Origin: Datura wrightii
Lineage: Eukaryota; Streptophyta; Magnoliopsida; Solanales; Solanaceae
Assembly: GCA_035772735.1 (NCBI GenBank)
Contig: JASDFA010000007.1
Location: 130,052,501 to 130,116,500 of the forward strand
DNA: 64,000 nt
Direction: 5' to 3'
The notes under the pieces were generated by a model. The model made no database searches, had not been told where the DNA came from, and saw only the letters and a list, made by a program, of their open reading frames with translations. Of this stretch, positions 1-11,539 are shown piece after piece (positions within the stretch are counted from its first letter, which is position 1; each line of letters opens with the position of its first letter). The translations under genes were made by a program, and so were the position numbers.

Positions 1-1
1 G

Positions 2-1008
2 TTCTACGTCGATATCTACAATCCTTTAAATGACATGATACAAAATCCAATTAAATATGGTGAGTGGCCCAAAAGTTTTTCATTTTTTAATTTAACTTAG
101 ATACAATTAGGGCGTGTTTGGTATATGTTTTTCAATTTTGATGGATCAAAATATTTTGAAATATATATATATATATATAAATAAGTTTATAATTAAAGTT
201 AAAACAATAACTTTTCCGATAAAAATAAAAAAAACAAGGTATCATGACAACATTTCATACTAATTCTCCCATCTCATCCCACCCCAACCACCATCCACCT
301 AGCACCCAAACCCCTCCACCGAAACCAACCTCACCCTACACCTCATCCCCCGCCACCCCTCATCTTACTTCTACTCTCATAGTGTTTGAATTAATTATAT
401 ATAAATGCTTTTGGTGTAACAATTTTTTATGTTTACTTATCAGATATAAGAAAATAAGTAAGAAAATGACTTTTGTTTTAGGAAAACATTTTTTAGGAGA
501 AAAATATTTTGGGAGAATTTTTTTTTTTTATAGCAAACACACTCTTAAATTTCAGTACAATTTAATCTGATATAGCAAGTTGTCGGACTCAATTTTCAAG
601 TTACTACTTCTATTTATTATAAGCAATTAATCTGATAGTGTAAAAGTTTTCTTATATTATTAGTGCACAAACGTTAAAACTCCTTCTTGCCTTTTTTTTT
701 GGGGTCTTTCATTTGAAGTGTGTATATATATATATATATATATATGTATATGTATATATTTTCGATCCAACTTTTCCTAATTTATTAAGGACATAATGCA
801 ATATTTTGTAGGATTTACTGAAGTTACGATGGGTTGTTGTGGAAGTGGACTTATTGAAGCTTCAATTCTTTGCAATCCAAAATCAATTGTGTGCAATGAT
901 CCTTCAAATCATATGTTTTGGGATTCAGTCCATCCAAGTCAAGCTACTTATTACACTGTGTTCCAGACATTACTTCCTACTATTGCTTTTGCTATCAAGC
1001 AATTATAA
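2..1008 (+). CDS. GDSL esterase/lipase, copy A (3' part: last two exons)
   Basis: Only the end of this gene lies in the window. Exon 4 runs 2..59 (it enters from the left edge) and encodes VDIYNPLNDMIQNPIKYG; the donor GTGAGT starts at base 60. The last exon is 812..1008, after a TTTTGTAG acceptor, and encodes TMGCCGSGLIEASILCNP followed by the DSVHPSQATYY block and the C-terminus AIKQL. The D-x-x-H-P motif (FWDSVHP) supplies the Asp and His of the Ser-Asp-His triad of plant secreted GDSL/SGNH hydrolases. Exon phase (split Gly codon) and positions match copies B and C downstream, so it is a tandem paralogue, more diverged from them than they are from each other. The 752-bp intron carries a MITE. 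The natural substrate of this family is usually unknown; acyl-ester hydrolysis outside the cell is the family-level expectation. Confidence 0.9.
110..544. mobile_element. PIF/Harbinger-like (Tourist-type) MITE in GDSL-A intron 4
   Basis: The left end GGGCGTGTTTGGTATA and the reverse complement of the right end (GAGTGTGTTTGCTATA) form terminal inverted repeats. Both ends are flanked by TTA (107..109 and 545..547), the target duplication typical of PIF/Harbinger MITEs. The interior is AT-rich and non-coding; a 108-codon proline/serine-rich open frame at 244..570 is a by-product. Superfamily assignment rests only on the TIR look and the TTA. Confidence 0.7.
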
Positions 1009-1322
1009 AGATTTGGTGAAGAACTAGAAAAGAAAAAAAAATTATTCTAACGTTTGGTGATTATGGTAGATGTATTCAGTTGTGGAGTCAAAAATTAAAA
1101 AAAAATTATGCGAAAACGATTCAATGACACACATATATATATACACACACGTAAAAAAAAATATTTTTATCCTATTTACATGGTGTGACAATTGAACCTC
1201 TTGCATCCCTCTACCTCTGCCATTGAATATACTGATTTCTAATAGTAGTGCATAATTTAGAGCATCTTGAGGAAAAAAAATGTATATATATATAATGATT
1301 TTATGTTTAGTTGATCAAAATA
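1009..1322. other. Spacer downstream of GDSL-A
   Basis: The 3' flank of GDSL-A: AT-rich, with short TA and CA microsatellites near 1130..1155 and 1281..1293. No coding signal or RNA gene is visible. It ends at the AAATA target duplication of the adjoining solo LTR. Confidence 0.6.
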
Positions 1323-3531
1323 TGTCACGCCCCGTCTTGTGAGGCATGACTGGCACCTGGTGCCCTACTTGGACCTGGACTGCTGGACTACTGAGCCTAA
1401 GCACTTCTAGTGCCAGGCTGACTCTAATTCTGGATTTATGAAAACAACGAGCTATATAACGGCTGTAAATACAGCCTCCGACCGACAAGGCCTATAGTCA
1501 CCTGTAGGAATATAACAGCTACCTAGAACAGCTGAACATAAGGGAACCTATGCGGGCCGACAAGGCCACCATGCTGATTAGTTATCACTGAAAAGTAGAA
1601 TCAAGTGCTAAACTGATATGTGACCGACAAGGTCACCAACTGACAACTGAACAAGGCCCCACACGGCCATCACATGCAAACTAAAAACATACACACGGCC
1701 CCACACGACTGGTACAACTAACCACAGGAAATATACAATCCACAAGTTTCTAAGAATAATAAGATGGTCGGGACAGGTCCCGGCCTACCCATAATGTACA
1801 AACAAAAAAGGAAGTAAACCTTTAGCTGTCAAGCTCCGAATGATAGGAGCTGAAGACTCTGTACGCTGGCTGGAACTACGAGGGATCTGTTCCTCGTCTA
1901 TGAGTACCTGCAGGCAAGTAATGCAGCACCCCAAAAAGGGCGTCAGTACCACTGGTATTGAGTATGCAAAACAATAACTGAAAATAACTGAAAGCAAACA
2001 ATAATACTGATAGATACTGAAGTAATAGGAGACGGGCTGAGACTGACTGAAAAGAGCGTAACTTTACTGAAAAGAGCAAGAGTCATACCTGATAACATGG
2101 CGGTCTACTTTCTATCTATTAATAACTAACAATACATAGCATACAAGAACCTTATCAGCCCTCATAAGCCGTAAGGTACTAACCAGCACACAATCTATAT
2201 ACCCCTACCCAGGTCATACCATCCACCTAGTAACTATGATCATCCTGCCGGCCCTCTGGGTATGCAACTTGAGCTCACTGGACCCCTGACTATAGTTGTA
2301 TCTGAGTTCGGAGGACTCCTGAAATCTGAAATTTGAAATCTGCATCCCGGGCACAAGCGCTCGACAGAGGGTGTGGTATAGTGCTGATCAACCTTCTATG
2401 GGGAATCCGCATCCCATCTTCGTCCGCTGACGGATGGCATGCCACTCCGTAGAGCGACGTGTCCTCACCCTCTGGCGGGCGAGTCGACACAGCTATTAAC
2501 CCTGGGGCGGTCAAGGAGGCTCTAAGGGTACCAAACACAGAACAATCATGTCTCTGCAGATAGCAATAGGCACATGTAATATATATACTGGATTTGATAA
2601 TAATATTTATGTTCTGGTATTCTGTTCTGAATCTGATACTGAAATATACTGAATCTGTAATAATATTTCTGGAATATTCTGCTGGAACTTATACTGTTTT
2701 ATATTTCTAACATGCTTACTAAGTTTCATACTGAACATAATATACGACATCTGAAACACTCTACTGAAATTCGTACTATTTTGCTATATTAGAACTACTA
2801 GCTTGCTGAAAGAAACTGGTTTTACATACATCAACTGCCGACTTTCTGATTAACTGGCGTAGTTCGGCTAGTATTCAGCTATTTCTCCCAACTGTATTCA
2901 TATTCACGAAAGAATAGAATTAATTCTACTATTATTTTGGAAATAAACCATATTATGGCTATACCTACTGCCTATTCTTCGACTTATCGAAGAATGACTG
3001 AAAACTCGCTATTTCTCGGGGGTATAGAAGGGAGAAATACTCACTTTAATGTTGGGAGTATATTAACACTAGTTTGGAGCAATTACACTTACCTTAGCTC
3101 GGTGTGACGACGATTCGCCGGTCGAATTTCGCGAAACTAACTCCGCAGGAATGCTCCCAGCAACTTTATACTTTACTACCCGAAGTTAATTTGAGTTTGG
3201 ACTGCATTTGGCGGTGTAAACGGAAGGAAATTTAATCAAACCCTTCGTTCCCCTATGTTTCTGTTCATTTACTGGAAATTATATGAAGGGAAAATGATTT
3301 AAAATGAAGTGGGAGCCTTATATACTGGGGCCTTTAAGTTGCATTTGTCAAATACGATTTATAAGTCGCATTTGTCGAATGAGATCTATAAGTCGCATTT
3401 GCCTTGCGACGCTCCGATTTTGCGTTTGTCCGGTCTCTCTCCGGGCCCTTTTATCACACGTATGAAATTCTAAAACTCTTAACCAACATGCGAATAGGCC
3501 ACTAAGTGTCAAGAACTTACGGGGTGTAACA
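1323..3531 (-). mobile_element. Solo LTR, dominant family, copy 1 (2209 bp)
   Basis: It begins TGTCACGCCCCGT and ends ACGGGGTGTAACA, imperfect inverted ends with the TG..CA rule obeyed. It is flanked by a perfect 5-bp duplication AAATA (1318..1322 and 3532..3536). There is no internal region, PBS or second LTR, so it is a solo LTR left by LTR-LTR recombination. Four more copies lie at 23516, 28426, 47059 and 61991, sharing a block around GTACCTGCAGGCAAGTAATG. Minus orientation is inferred from a TATATAAGG box near 3317..3326 read leftward, and from analogy with Gypsy LTRs that begin TGTAACACCCC. Minus-strand open frames here (such as 2290..2538) are not genes. Confidence 0.88.
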
Positions 3532-3809
3532 AAATATTTTTTGTAGGAAAATAAATTTCTTAAAAATGAAGAACATCATGACTTCCCTATATAATGAAAG
3601 TAGGGAAAATCAATTCCATAAATAACATTCCAAATTGACTATGATCTACTTCCCACTCACCCAATGCCCTTAACCTCAAACCTTTGACTATTCTATACCC
3701 TGCCATCCTCGAACCTCCACTACCCACCCATCCCATCTCCATAATCTTTTACTAGATTACATATAAATGTATAGTACATAAGCATATATACACTCAAACT
3801 TGGATTCAG

Positions 3810-4837
3810 CTGGCAAGTAAGCACTCAAACTTTGAGAGTGCACATCTAGACACCTCAACTGGCTACTAAATATTCCAACTCGTCCCCACTGTATCTCGTG
3901 GACATCCGACGCTGATGTGACACATAAATTTTAGAGGTGTCTAGATGATCATTATGTAAGTTGGAGTGTATAATTGACACAGTTGAGAGGAGTAGAGATT
4001 TTGTCATGACCCATTTTCTAAACAAGCCGTAACTGGCACTCGGTGCCTTAACTTGACCTAGCGAACCAATTTGACTGTACTAACTTGTACCTTAATATCA
4101 CATACCCCATGATTCACTAAAATGAATAGATAAACTTTTGGATTAAACTTTAGTCCAACAATTCTTAGATAATCCGAATATGTCAAAAATCTATAAGCAA
4201 CTAGAAAGTACCAAAACTGATGCAAGTAAAGTGAACAGCCATAACCCAATTAACAACACGTCTATGAAGCCTCTACTGGAGTGTTGAGAGGAATGCATAG
4301 GACATAGATTTCGTGGCTAATCCCCAAAATCAAATGCGGATAAATAAATAAGTAAATAAAATAGTCTAACTGAAAGAGAAGAAACTCCACGGTCAAGGGC
4401 GAAGTTCACCAAATCAATTTCTGGAATAAAGCGACCTAGCTCGTATTCTGCCTGTCTATGAAACCTGCGTCTATATTGACATAGGTTAATGTAGGTTCCA
4501 GAAAGAGAACATTAGTACACCACTAACGTACTCAGTGAGCTTCAACATTCTCCTTACTAAAGTTAGAATGAGACCTTTATTCTATCTTTATATATATAAT
4601 GTACCCACTAATCATTTTAATTAATTTCTAGTTTAACTCTACCCCACATGCTATTTCATAAATTATCAAGTTTCAATATGTTATTTATTTTCCTCCTCCT
4701 GTGAATTTGAATTTACTTCAGGGTCAATTTAATACTGCTATAAGGTCGCATTTTATTAATATTTTAACTATAGAAACTTACGGGGCTTTACAGATGTCTA
4801 AATGTGCATAGTCAATGTTGAAGTATTTACTTGTCAG
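3810..4837. mobile_element. MITE (family M1, first copy), split by a solo LTR
   Basis: The left end (CTGGCAAGTAAGCACTC, 3810 on) and the reverse complement of the right end (CTGACAAGTAAATACTTC, ending 4837) are inverted repeats of about 43 bp that continue to GTGCACATCTAGACA. The element is about 237 bp once the LTR at 4002..4792 is removed. A second copy at 11137..11390 aligns along its length, including the GTCCCCACTGTATCTC / GTCTCTATTTTATCTC region. Superfamily not determined. Confidence 0.65.
4002..4792 (-). mobile_element. Solo LTR (791 bp) nested in MITE M1
   Basis: It starts TGTCATGACCC and ends ACGGGGCTTTACA. The flanks are GATTT (3997..4001) and GATGT (4793..4797), a 5-bp duplication with one mismatch. 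It splits a MITE whose uninterrupted relative at 11137 shows the empty site. Minus orientation is inferred by analogy with Gypsy LTRs (TGTAAAGCCCCGT start). It has no coding potential. Confidence 0.72.
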
Positions 4838-5468
4838 ATAAAATCATATTTAAATATCTATTTATATATTATAACATAATATTTTTTTACTAACTTACTA
4901 AACACTAAACAATAAATAAAGAACCTACTAATTATCAAGAAAATATTTTTAATCTTATTGGCTAGGGGTCCCATAAGATTGCTGAAATTGGATAAGAGAT
5001 ATGAATAGAGATCATGAAGAAATTAATAAGATGAACACTGTAAATGAGTTGAAGGAAAGAAGTCAGGATGTGTTTCTACTTTCTAACGATTATTACAATT
5101 CTCATTGGGATGGAGTCTACCACAAGAATATTTTTTTAAATTTTGGTGACAATTTAAAAAATACAAATTGCTAATTATTTTTTAAAAATATCTATCTATT
5201 TATCTATATCGTAAACTATCGGGTATAACTTAGATATGAAACTTAGAAGACTCTTCAACTTATACTACACAATCTTATTGCTTAGCTCTAATTTAACGGG
5301 ATTTGATACAAGAATTCAAATAATATCAAACACGTTCTGTAATACTTCCTCCGTTCATCGTTACTTGTTCGATATTGACTTGATATACCTTTTAAGGAGC
5401 AATAAATAAAATGATAATTTTACTATATCACTCTTTAAATGTAAAAAATTTAATTTTTTGGAAAATAC
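4838..5468. other. AT-rich spacer with a possible truncated Stowaway-like end
   Basis: No gene is visible. Near 5343 the sequence TACTTCCTCCGTTCATCG resembles a Stowaway-type MITE terminus (CTCCCTCCGTTCA), but no matching right end was found, so it may be truncated. The stretch ends at the AATAC target duplication of the TRIM. Confidence 0.4.
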
Positions 5469-5797
5469 TGTTAAGTTCCACATCGGTGAGGCGTGGGAAT
5501 TATGGACTCTTTATATTTACTTGAGCAATTTTTTCCTCATGAGCTAGCCTTTGGGGTTGAATTAGATCCAAATTTTATTTTTTTTACATGGTATTAGAGA
5601 CAAACCCATCCTAATTTATGATTTATTAATGTTGGGCCCCCATATTAAACTATCCAGACACCAGATGTCCAATCCTGTGCGTGAGGCGGGATGTTAAGTC
5701 CCACATCGGCGGGATCTGAGAATTATGGACTCATTATATGGATTTGGGCAATTCTCCCATCATGAACTAGCTTAGGTCCAAGATTCATTTTTTTACA
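5469..5797 (+). mobile_element. Complete TRIM retrotransposon (329 bp)
   Basis: Two short direct repeats, 5469..5588 (120 bp) and 5692..5797 (106 bp), both begin TGTTAAGTYCCACATCGG and end TTTTTTACA. Immediately after the first is TGGTATTAGAGAC, a near match to the tRNA-iMet primer-binding site TGGTATCAGAGC. A purine run GTGAGGCGGGA precedes the second repeat. Both sides carry the same 5-bp duplication AATAC (5464..5468 and 5798..5802). Only about 100 bp of non-coding DNA lies between the LTRs, so it is a non-autonomous TRIM needing enzymes from another element. The LTRs differ at many sites, so it is old. Confidence 0.9.
5589..5601 (+). other. TRIM primer-binding site (tRNA-iMet type)
   Basis: TGGTATTAGAGAC directly abuts the 3' end of the left TRIM LTR, as expected for minus-strand priming by initiator-Met tRNA. 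It fixes the element on the + strand. Confidence 0.75.
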
Positions 5798-5802
5798 AAT
5801 AC

Positions 5803-8627
5803 ATTGAGAAATAACTATAGTTAACAAGAAGGTAAATTATGAACTAAGTGATAAATTATCTTTTGAATTTTAAAACTGGAAAAATTAAAAATCCTCCACG
5901 CGAAAGTTTATGCTTCGTGTTCGAGTATTTTTGCTTTCACTACGCTCTGATACGTGTCTTTGACCTGTGCAACGACATAGCCCTTTCTTGATTTTTTCCT
6001 TCAATTTAATTTCATCTTTTTTTTCTTTTTTCTTTTTTCTCTTTTGATCTTGCAAACCTTGTCTGCTCATCCGCATAAAGTAACATAAATAAGCATATGT
6101 CCATATACAAATCCTACTAATTTAATATCAAAAGCGCCTAAATATATCCATTAGATTATTATTCATCACTCCACCGTCTATCTTTTTTTTTCCAGATTCA
6201 ACCTCACGATCACCACCATTTTCTCCTCTTCCTTCTTCTTCAAATCGGACTAGAGTTAAGCCTCGTTGTAACAACCATCCGTTATAAGAACATTTCACTA
6301 TAATGACTTAATTTTCTTCAAAATTGATTTTTCATATATTATATTTTACTTTTCTATAATAACATTCAACTTATAACAACAATGACATTCGGTATAGCAG
6401 TACACTCTTTGTATAATTACCCCTCTATAACAGTGATGCTCAAATATTATGCAATAATATTTTTTTTAAAATATATTATGTATAACAATAAATATTAAAA
6501 TATTTATAATAATCATCAATAATGTCGTGCACATGGTAAATCTCAAGTACGAATATGAAAATATAAAAAGTTATATTAAAATAGTGTCCACCAATTATGA
6601 TCATAATTTCATAAGTTAAGATTACTAGTATTTGTCTTTTTTACGTTCATACTATATCTATTTTTTTTTGTTAAATTAGTTAACAAATACAGTTCTTTTT
6701 TTTATATATACAAAATTATTGAACTAGATTTTGCTTACTTTTATTTATAAAAGTTAAATGAGATTTAAATATCAAATGACAGTATACATATATAATAACA
6801 CCTCACTATAGCAGCCATAAGATTTTCAAATCACTTTACCACCTTCTTCTCTTCTCCTTCAAATATGCCAACCACCATCCTCACCACTATCTTCCCCGGC
6901 GTTACATTTTCCTCTACCAGATAATTTGGTTTATTAATTTTATACTACCTAAGACGATTGTGCATTCCTCAAATATTTCAGTCAAGGTCCAGCTAAAAAA
7001 ATATGTATAATAAATGATGCCACCATCATATCCATATGCGTTAAGCCAATTTCTTTAATAAAGATCATGAAAAAGTCATGGAATGCAATATCTTGTAATT
7101 CAATTAATCTTTTAAAAAATTAGAAAATTTATAGAAAAATAATTTTTCAAAATGTCAAGTAGGAATGAAATGAATCGGAAAGAAACCTATATCAAAGCAA
7201 AAAAATCATGGATAAATATAAATTAGGAAGCCAAAGTGAATTTGGGAAATTTAATTTCCACAACTGGTCAAGAATAAATGTATCCTCAAAATCTATAAAA
7301 TGATTTTGAGTTGAATTTGATCACCTATTTATATGTTCTTTTTTAGCAAAATAAAAGAAAACTCAAAAACATGCAAAAATTAATAATATAGAACAAAAAT
7401 TAATCTTTGACAACTAATTTTTATAGGAAAAGACTATATTTATGGCCAGCTTCAGAAAAAAAGTGGACCCACAAATTTCTTCGGCATCCTTAGATATATA
7501 CACTTTGGACTGCTCAATTGTGATGAAAACACAGAATATTTTGTCAAAAATTGCCTCACAGGCCCAATACTCTCATTTTTTCTTTTCCTTTTGGTTGATA
7601 TATTTTTTTTAATTGACTTGATTTTTAAGATCATAAGAGAGTGATGTGCACGTAATTTTATTGATTTGAGATGATCAAATTTGTATTTAATGAATATATT
7701 TAGAACATACATTAGGTGTCTAATAGATAATAGTTTTAGTTGAGATGTCAAAATGAATAATTGTGACAAATTTAAGAGGTTATCGATATATTTGACCATT
7801 TGAATTATTACAAACAAATCAATTTACCCACTATAACATATAGAAATATAGTTAAAAAGTTCGTATCATTTTTTTCGTGTACTTATTATTTATAATATAT
7901 CATTTTTATAAGGTAAAATCTTTAAGTTTACAAAAATCTAATGGTTATGTTATTATTTATATTGGAAAGGATTAATTCAAATTAATTAGATGATAGTTAT
8001 GTATTTATAATACATTAACTTAGATTTTATTATTAAAAACTTTATTTACTAATATAAAAAATTAAATGATTTACTTCAAGGTCTAAAATATTGAAGAAAA
8101 CATTTCTTTCCTTCTTTTTATCATATATAAAGATTTTGCACTTTTTTCTCTTCTAAAGTGAAAAGAAAAACATAAATACACTATTAAAATAGTTTGATTC
8201 CACAAAATTTTGAGAGCTCAAAACAAATGTTTTATTAGTCATATAATTTATTTGGTCAAAATTTAAAAATCAATTTATTATTTAAAAGTATTTTTTTTGA
8301 AAAAAAAATAATTTTAGTAAGAAACAGTTTGCGTTTGACCCAAAAAAAAATTTTTAAAAAACTTTTTGAGCAACAATTAATATTTGGCCAAACTTTTTAA
8401 AAGTATTTTTAAGTGTATTTTTCTCAAAAGTACTTTTGAGAAAAATCTATTCTTTTTAGCTTTTCAAAAACAGCTTCTGCAACACTTATATATCTTCTAC
8501 TCAAAAACTTAACCGGACACCTCATTTTTTTTAAAATAAATAAATATCTTTAACCTCTCAAAACCTTAGTCAAACAGGTTATTAGTCTTGAACCACCATT
8601 GTGTCTGTATATATATGTGTCTAAGAG
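5803..8627. other. AT-rich intergenic stretch, no gene seen
   Basis: No coding signal on either strand; the longest frames (121 codons at 7452..7817, minus) are low-complexity and lack any recognised domain. At about 6250..6830 phrases such as CTATAATAACATTC and CCTCTATAACAG recur and partly resemble 26343..26440, suggesting a degraded repeat family. Around 8330..8490 there are many near-inverted AAAAGTACTTTT-type runs. Confidence 0.45.
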
Positions 8628-10340
8628 CCGATTTGACCATGCGAGATGAAATCATGAATATGAAATCATATGAGATGAAGTTGAAGTTTTATTTAGACAT
8701 GCAATTTGAAATTCTTAAGTTGTATTTTTTTCTCATAAAGATAAAAACCCTAAAAGTTGTAAAAACTATTATAATTTTCTCAATTCTTATACAATCTTAC
8801 CAAATAAGTAAAAGTTCATAACAAAGTATACTACACTATCACAAAGTTGTTCTAAAAAAAATACAACATATATTGATCGAGCTTTAGTTCAATAAAAAGT
8901 AAATTGAACATGAATTTGTAATATAATTCTTTCACATGGTTGGCAAAGGTTGGTAAGAGTAATGATATCAACAACAAAATTTGTTTATATTTGAAATAAA
9001 TGATTGGTAAATATGGTTGGTATATATAAAATGGTAGATTTTTTAAATATAAAATATAAACTTGTGGATAAAAATTTGTATTTGAAAAGGTCCATATCAT
9101 TATTTGGATCCAAATTAAATTTTTTTAAAAATTTAAAATTTCATCTCATAATTTAAAATTATAAAATAAAATCACATATTCAAACCCTGATTTCAACTCA
9201 CAATTCCAAATTACAATATAAAACTGTATGCTAAGGTTCACATAAACTTTAACTAAAAGACCCTTTGCAAATTATTGGAAGTTGGAAAGCAAAGGTATAA
9301 GCTTTCTACTTTGTCATCGGTAGCTCTATATATGGACCACGCACCTTTGCCCTTTAGTACCATCTTTTGGCACTTTAATTACCAAACACTAACATGGTAC
9401 TTCCTACGTAGATAATTTTTTGTAGTTTAAATGGTTCATTATTTGAATTTTTATTTTACTGATGAGGATTTGATTATTTTTTTTTAATTTTTTTCCTATT
9501 TTCTTAATTTGTAATAAATTTTTTTTAAAAAAAAAGTATTTCCTACATCTCAAATTACCCGTTGTGACTTTTGAAAAAAAACAAGAAAGAATTGGGAGCA
9601 GGAGAAGGAGAAAGTGGGAGAGGGGATTGCAAGGTGAGTAGGTCTAAAAGGGTAAAAAAATAAGTGAGATATTTTTTAAAGTCATGTGACATTTTTGAAA
9701 TTTAAAAATAAGTTTTAGTTTTTTTTTTAAATTTAGTAAATATAGATCAGTTGACAAAAAGAATAAATATGTTAGACAACGAGTATATATATGCACCACT
9801 TGTGAAACAGTAAGGATATACCACTTTTTTAATGAGGAGTATATCCCCTCTAAATCGCAAAATTGAGGGATATATTTATCCTTTTTTTCTTATTTTAATA
9901 TAATCATTTCACATGGTATAAACAATATATTGTCATTGAACATTAATTTTCTCTTTTGTTTTTTTTTTTAAATAAAATTTGAAATAATAGGTTTTTTAAA
10001 TATAAAACATAAATTTATGAGTCAAATTTTATATTTTTCTAAAAAATAAATTAAAATCATACTTTAAAATTTAAAATTCTAATTTTTAGAAAATTATAAA
10101 TTTAAAATCATAAATTAAAATTGAAATTAATTTATATTTTTTTAAGATTTCATAAACAAACGCGATCCGCCGAGGTTTCACATAGAGTTAACTATAAACT
10201 CCTATGCAAACTATTGAAAATTCGAAAGCAAGGTGTAAGCTTTCTACCGCGAGCATTTTTCTACTTTCACCAAAAGGATAAGCATTTTTGGCACTTTAAA
10301 TACCAAGTACTAAAAATGGTAGTTGAAAAAGTAACAACAA
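8628..10340. repeat. Imperfect direct duplication (about 0.5 kb, offset about 0.94-0.98 kb) with possible MITE
   Basis: Segment 8880..9400 resembles 9860..10340. TTCACATGGT occurs at 8931 and 9908; GTTTTTTAAATATAAAA-like runs follow in both; and an AAGCTTTCTAC block with GGCACTTTAA..TACCAA appears near 9299..9390 and 10237..10310. Offsets of 977 and 938 show indels. The left part (8628..9215) also has weak inverted similarity (GAGATGAAATCATG versus TTTCATCTCATAA) and may be a MITE. No gene is present. It lies upstream of GDSL-B and may be an old promoter-region duplication. Confidence 0.5.
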
Positions 10341-11136
10341 TAATATATTTAGTACAGTTTTAGAAAAATGAATTTGAAAAAGACAAACATTTCCCTCGAC
10401 AACGAGAATTTAGAGTATATTGTATGGCCGCACAGTATTTTATGATTTTTCGGAGGAATTTATAGCATCCATCTGTTAACGTGTAATGTGCTGCCTGGTG
10501 ACAGATCACCAACTCAGGAGTCCTTGTATGCAGATCTTATCTCTATCTCAGAGACAGAAAGATGGTTTCCGATAGACCCACACCTCATAATTGAGAAAAC
10601 AAGTCCAATTAATTATCTTTCTTTAGCTAGACTTATTTATTTAATTTTTATTTAAAGTCTGTTTCTCTAAACTTTCTAGTTGCAAAATTATTAATTTTTA
10701 TAATCAATATATTTTTCAATTGAAAATATAACTATTTTTTTTATAGATATTATTGATATATCTTTAAGTAGTTTATGAAGAATTTTAGTAACTCAATTAA
10801 TTTATTATTTAAATTTTTATCATATTGATGAGGATTGGATTCCGTACTCCCCTCCTCGTTTCCTCTTTCCTTACTCCATCTTTCTTTTCTTTTTTCGGAA
10901 AAAAAAATCTTAGCTTAGGTAGTTTATAAATTTTAATTTTTAAAACCTTCTGCACGAGACAATTGTTAATAATAACAATATTATTCCATAGTAATATAGG
11001 CAGTTGGAAAGGAATCGAATTCTTTTATCAGATTGAATATGTCAATTAGAGAATTATCTTTTATTAAACTTTTTTTAATTTTGAAAATAAATTTAAAAGA
11101 TATAATATATAAACATACACACAAAGTTAACATCAC
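10341..11136. other. AT-rich spacer, no gene seen
   Basis: No conserved frame or RNA gene is visible. A slightly less AT-rich patch (10480..10590) matches nothing I recognise. Confidence 0.4.
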
Positions 11137-11390
11137 CTGACAAGCTAAGTAAGTAATTCAATTTTGATAGTGCACATTTAGATCTCTCAACTTGGTTTCA
11201 ACTGAGAACTAAACACTTCAACTCGTCTCTATTTTATCTCAAGGAACACCCGACGTCAACGTGATACATAAATTTTTGAAATGTCCAAATTATCATTTTG
11301 TTAGTTAGAGTGTTCAACTGATACAATAAAAACGAATTGAAGTGTCTGAATGTGTATACTCAAAGTTGGAGTATTGTTTACTTGATAGCT
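11137..11390. mobile_element. MITE (family M1, second, uninterrupted copy)
   Basis: It starts CTGACAAGCTAAGTAAG and ends TTGTTTACTTGATAGC, inverted repeats like those of the copy at 3810..4837, with which it aligns internally (GTGCACATTTAGA, CAACTCGTC, CACCCGACGTC). It sits about 150 bp upstream of the GDSL-B start codon, so it may contribute promoter sequence. Non-coding. Confidence 0.65.
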
Positions 11391-11457
11391 AAGATCAATT
11401 ATTTTAATTGTTTATTTATGTATTATGTTAAACCTAAACCATCAGCATCAAAATGAA

Positions 11458-11466
11458 TATATATAA
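11458..11466 (+). promoter_or_regulatory. Likely TATA box of GDSL-B
   Basis: TATATATAA lies 82 bp before the ATG. The 15-bp string TATATATAACTCCTT is identical in front of GDSL-C, which supports function and common descent. Confidence 0.6.
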
Positions 11467-11539
11467 CTCCTTATGAAGTCTACAATTCATTATACAATAG
11501 GCCTTTCCAAGTTATATCTTGATCGAATCACTAATCAAA

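Noticed and set aside
244..570. 108-codon proline/serine-rich frame
   Set aside because: Lies mostly within a MITE in an intron of GDSL-A; its composition reflects a C-rich patch.
7452..7817. 121-codon minus-strand frame
   Set aside because: Lysine/isoleucine/leucine-rich product of AT-rich DNA, no motif, no splice context.
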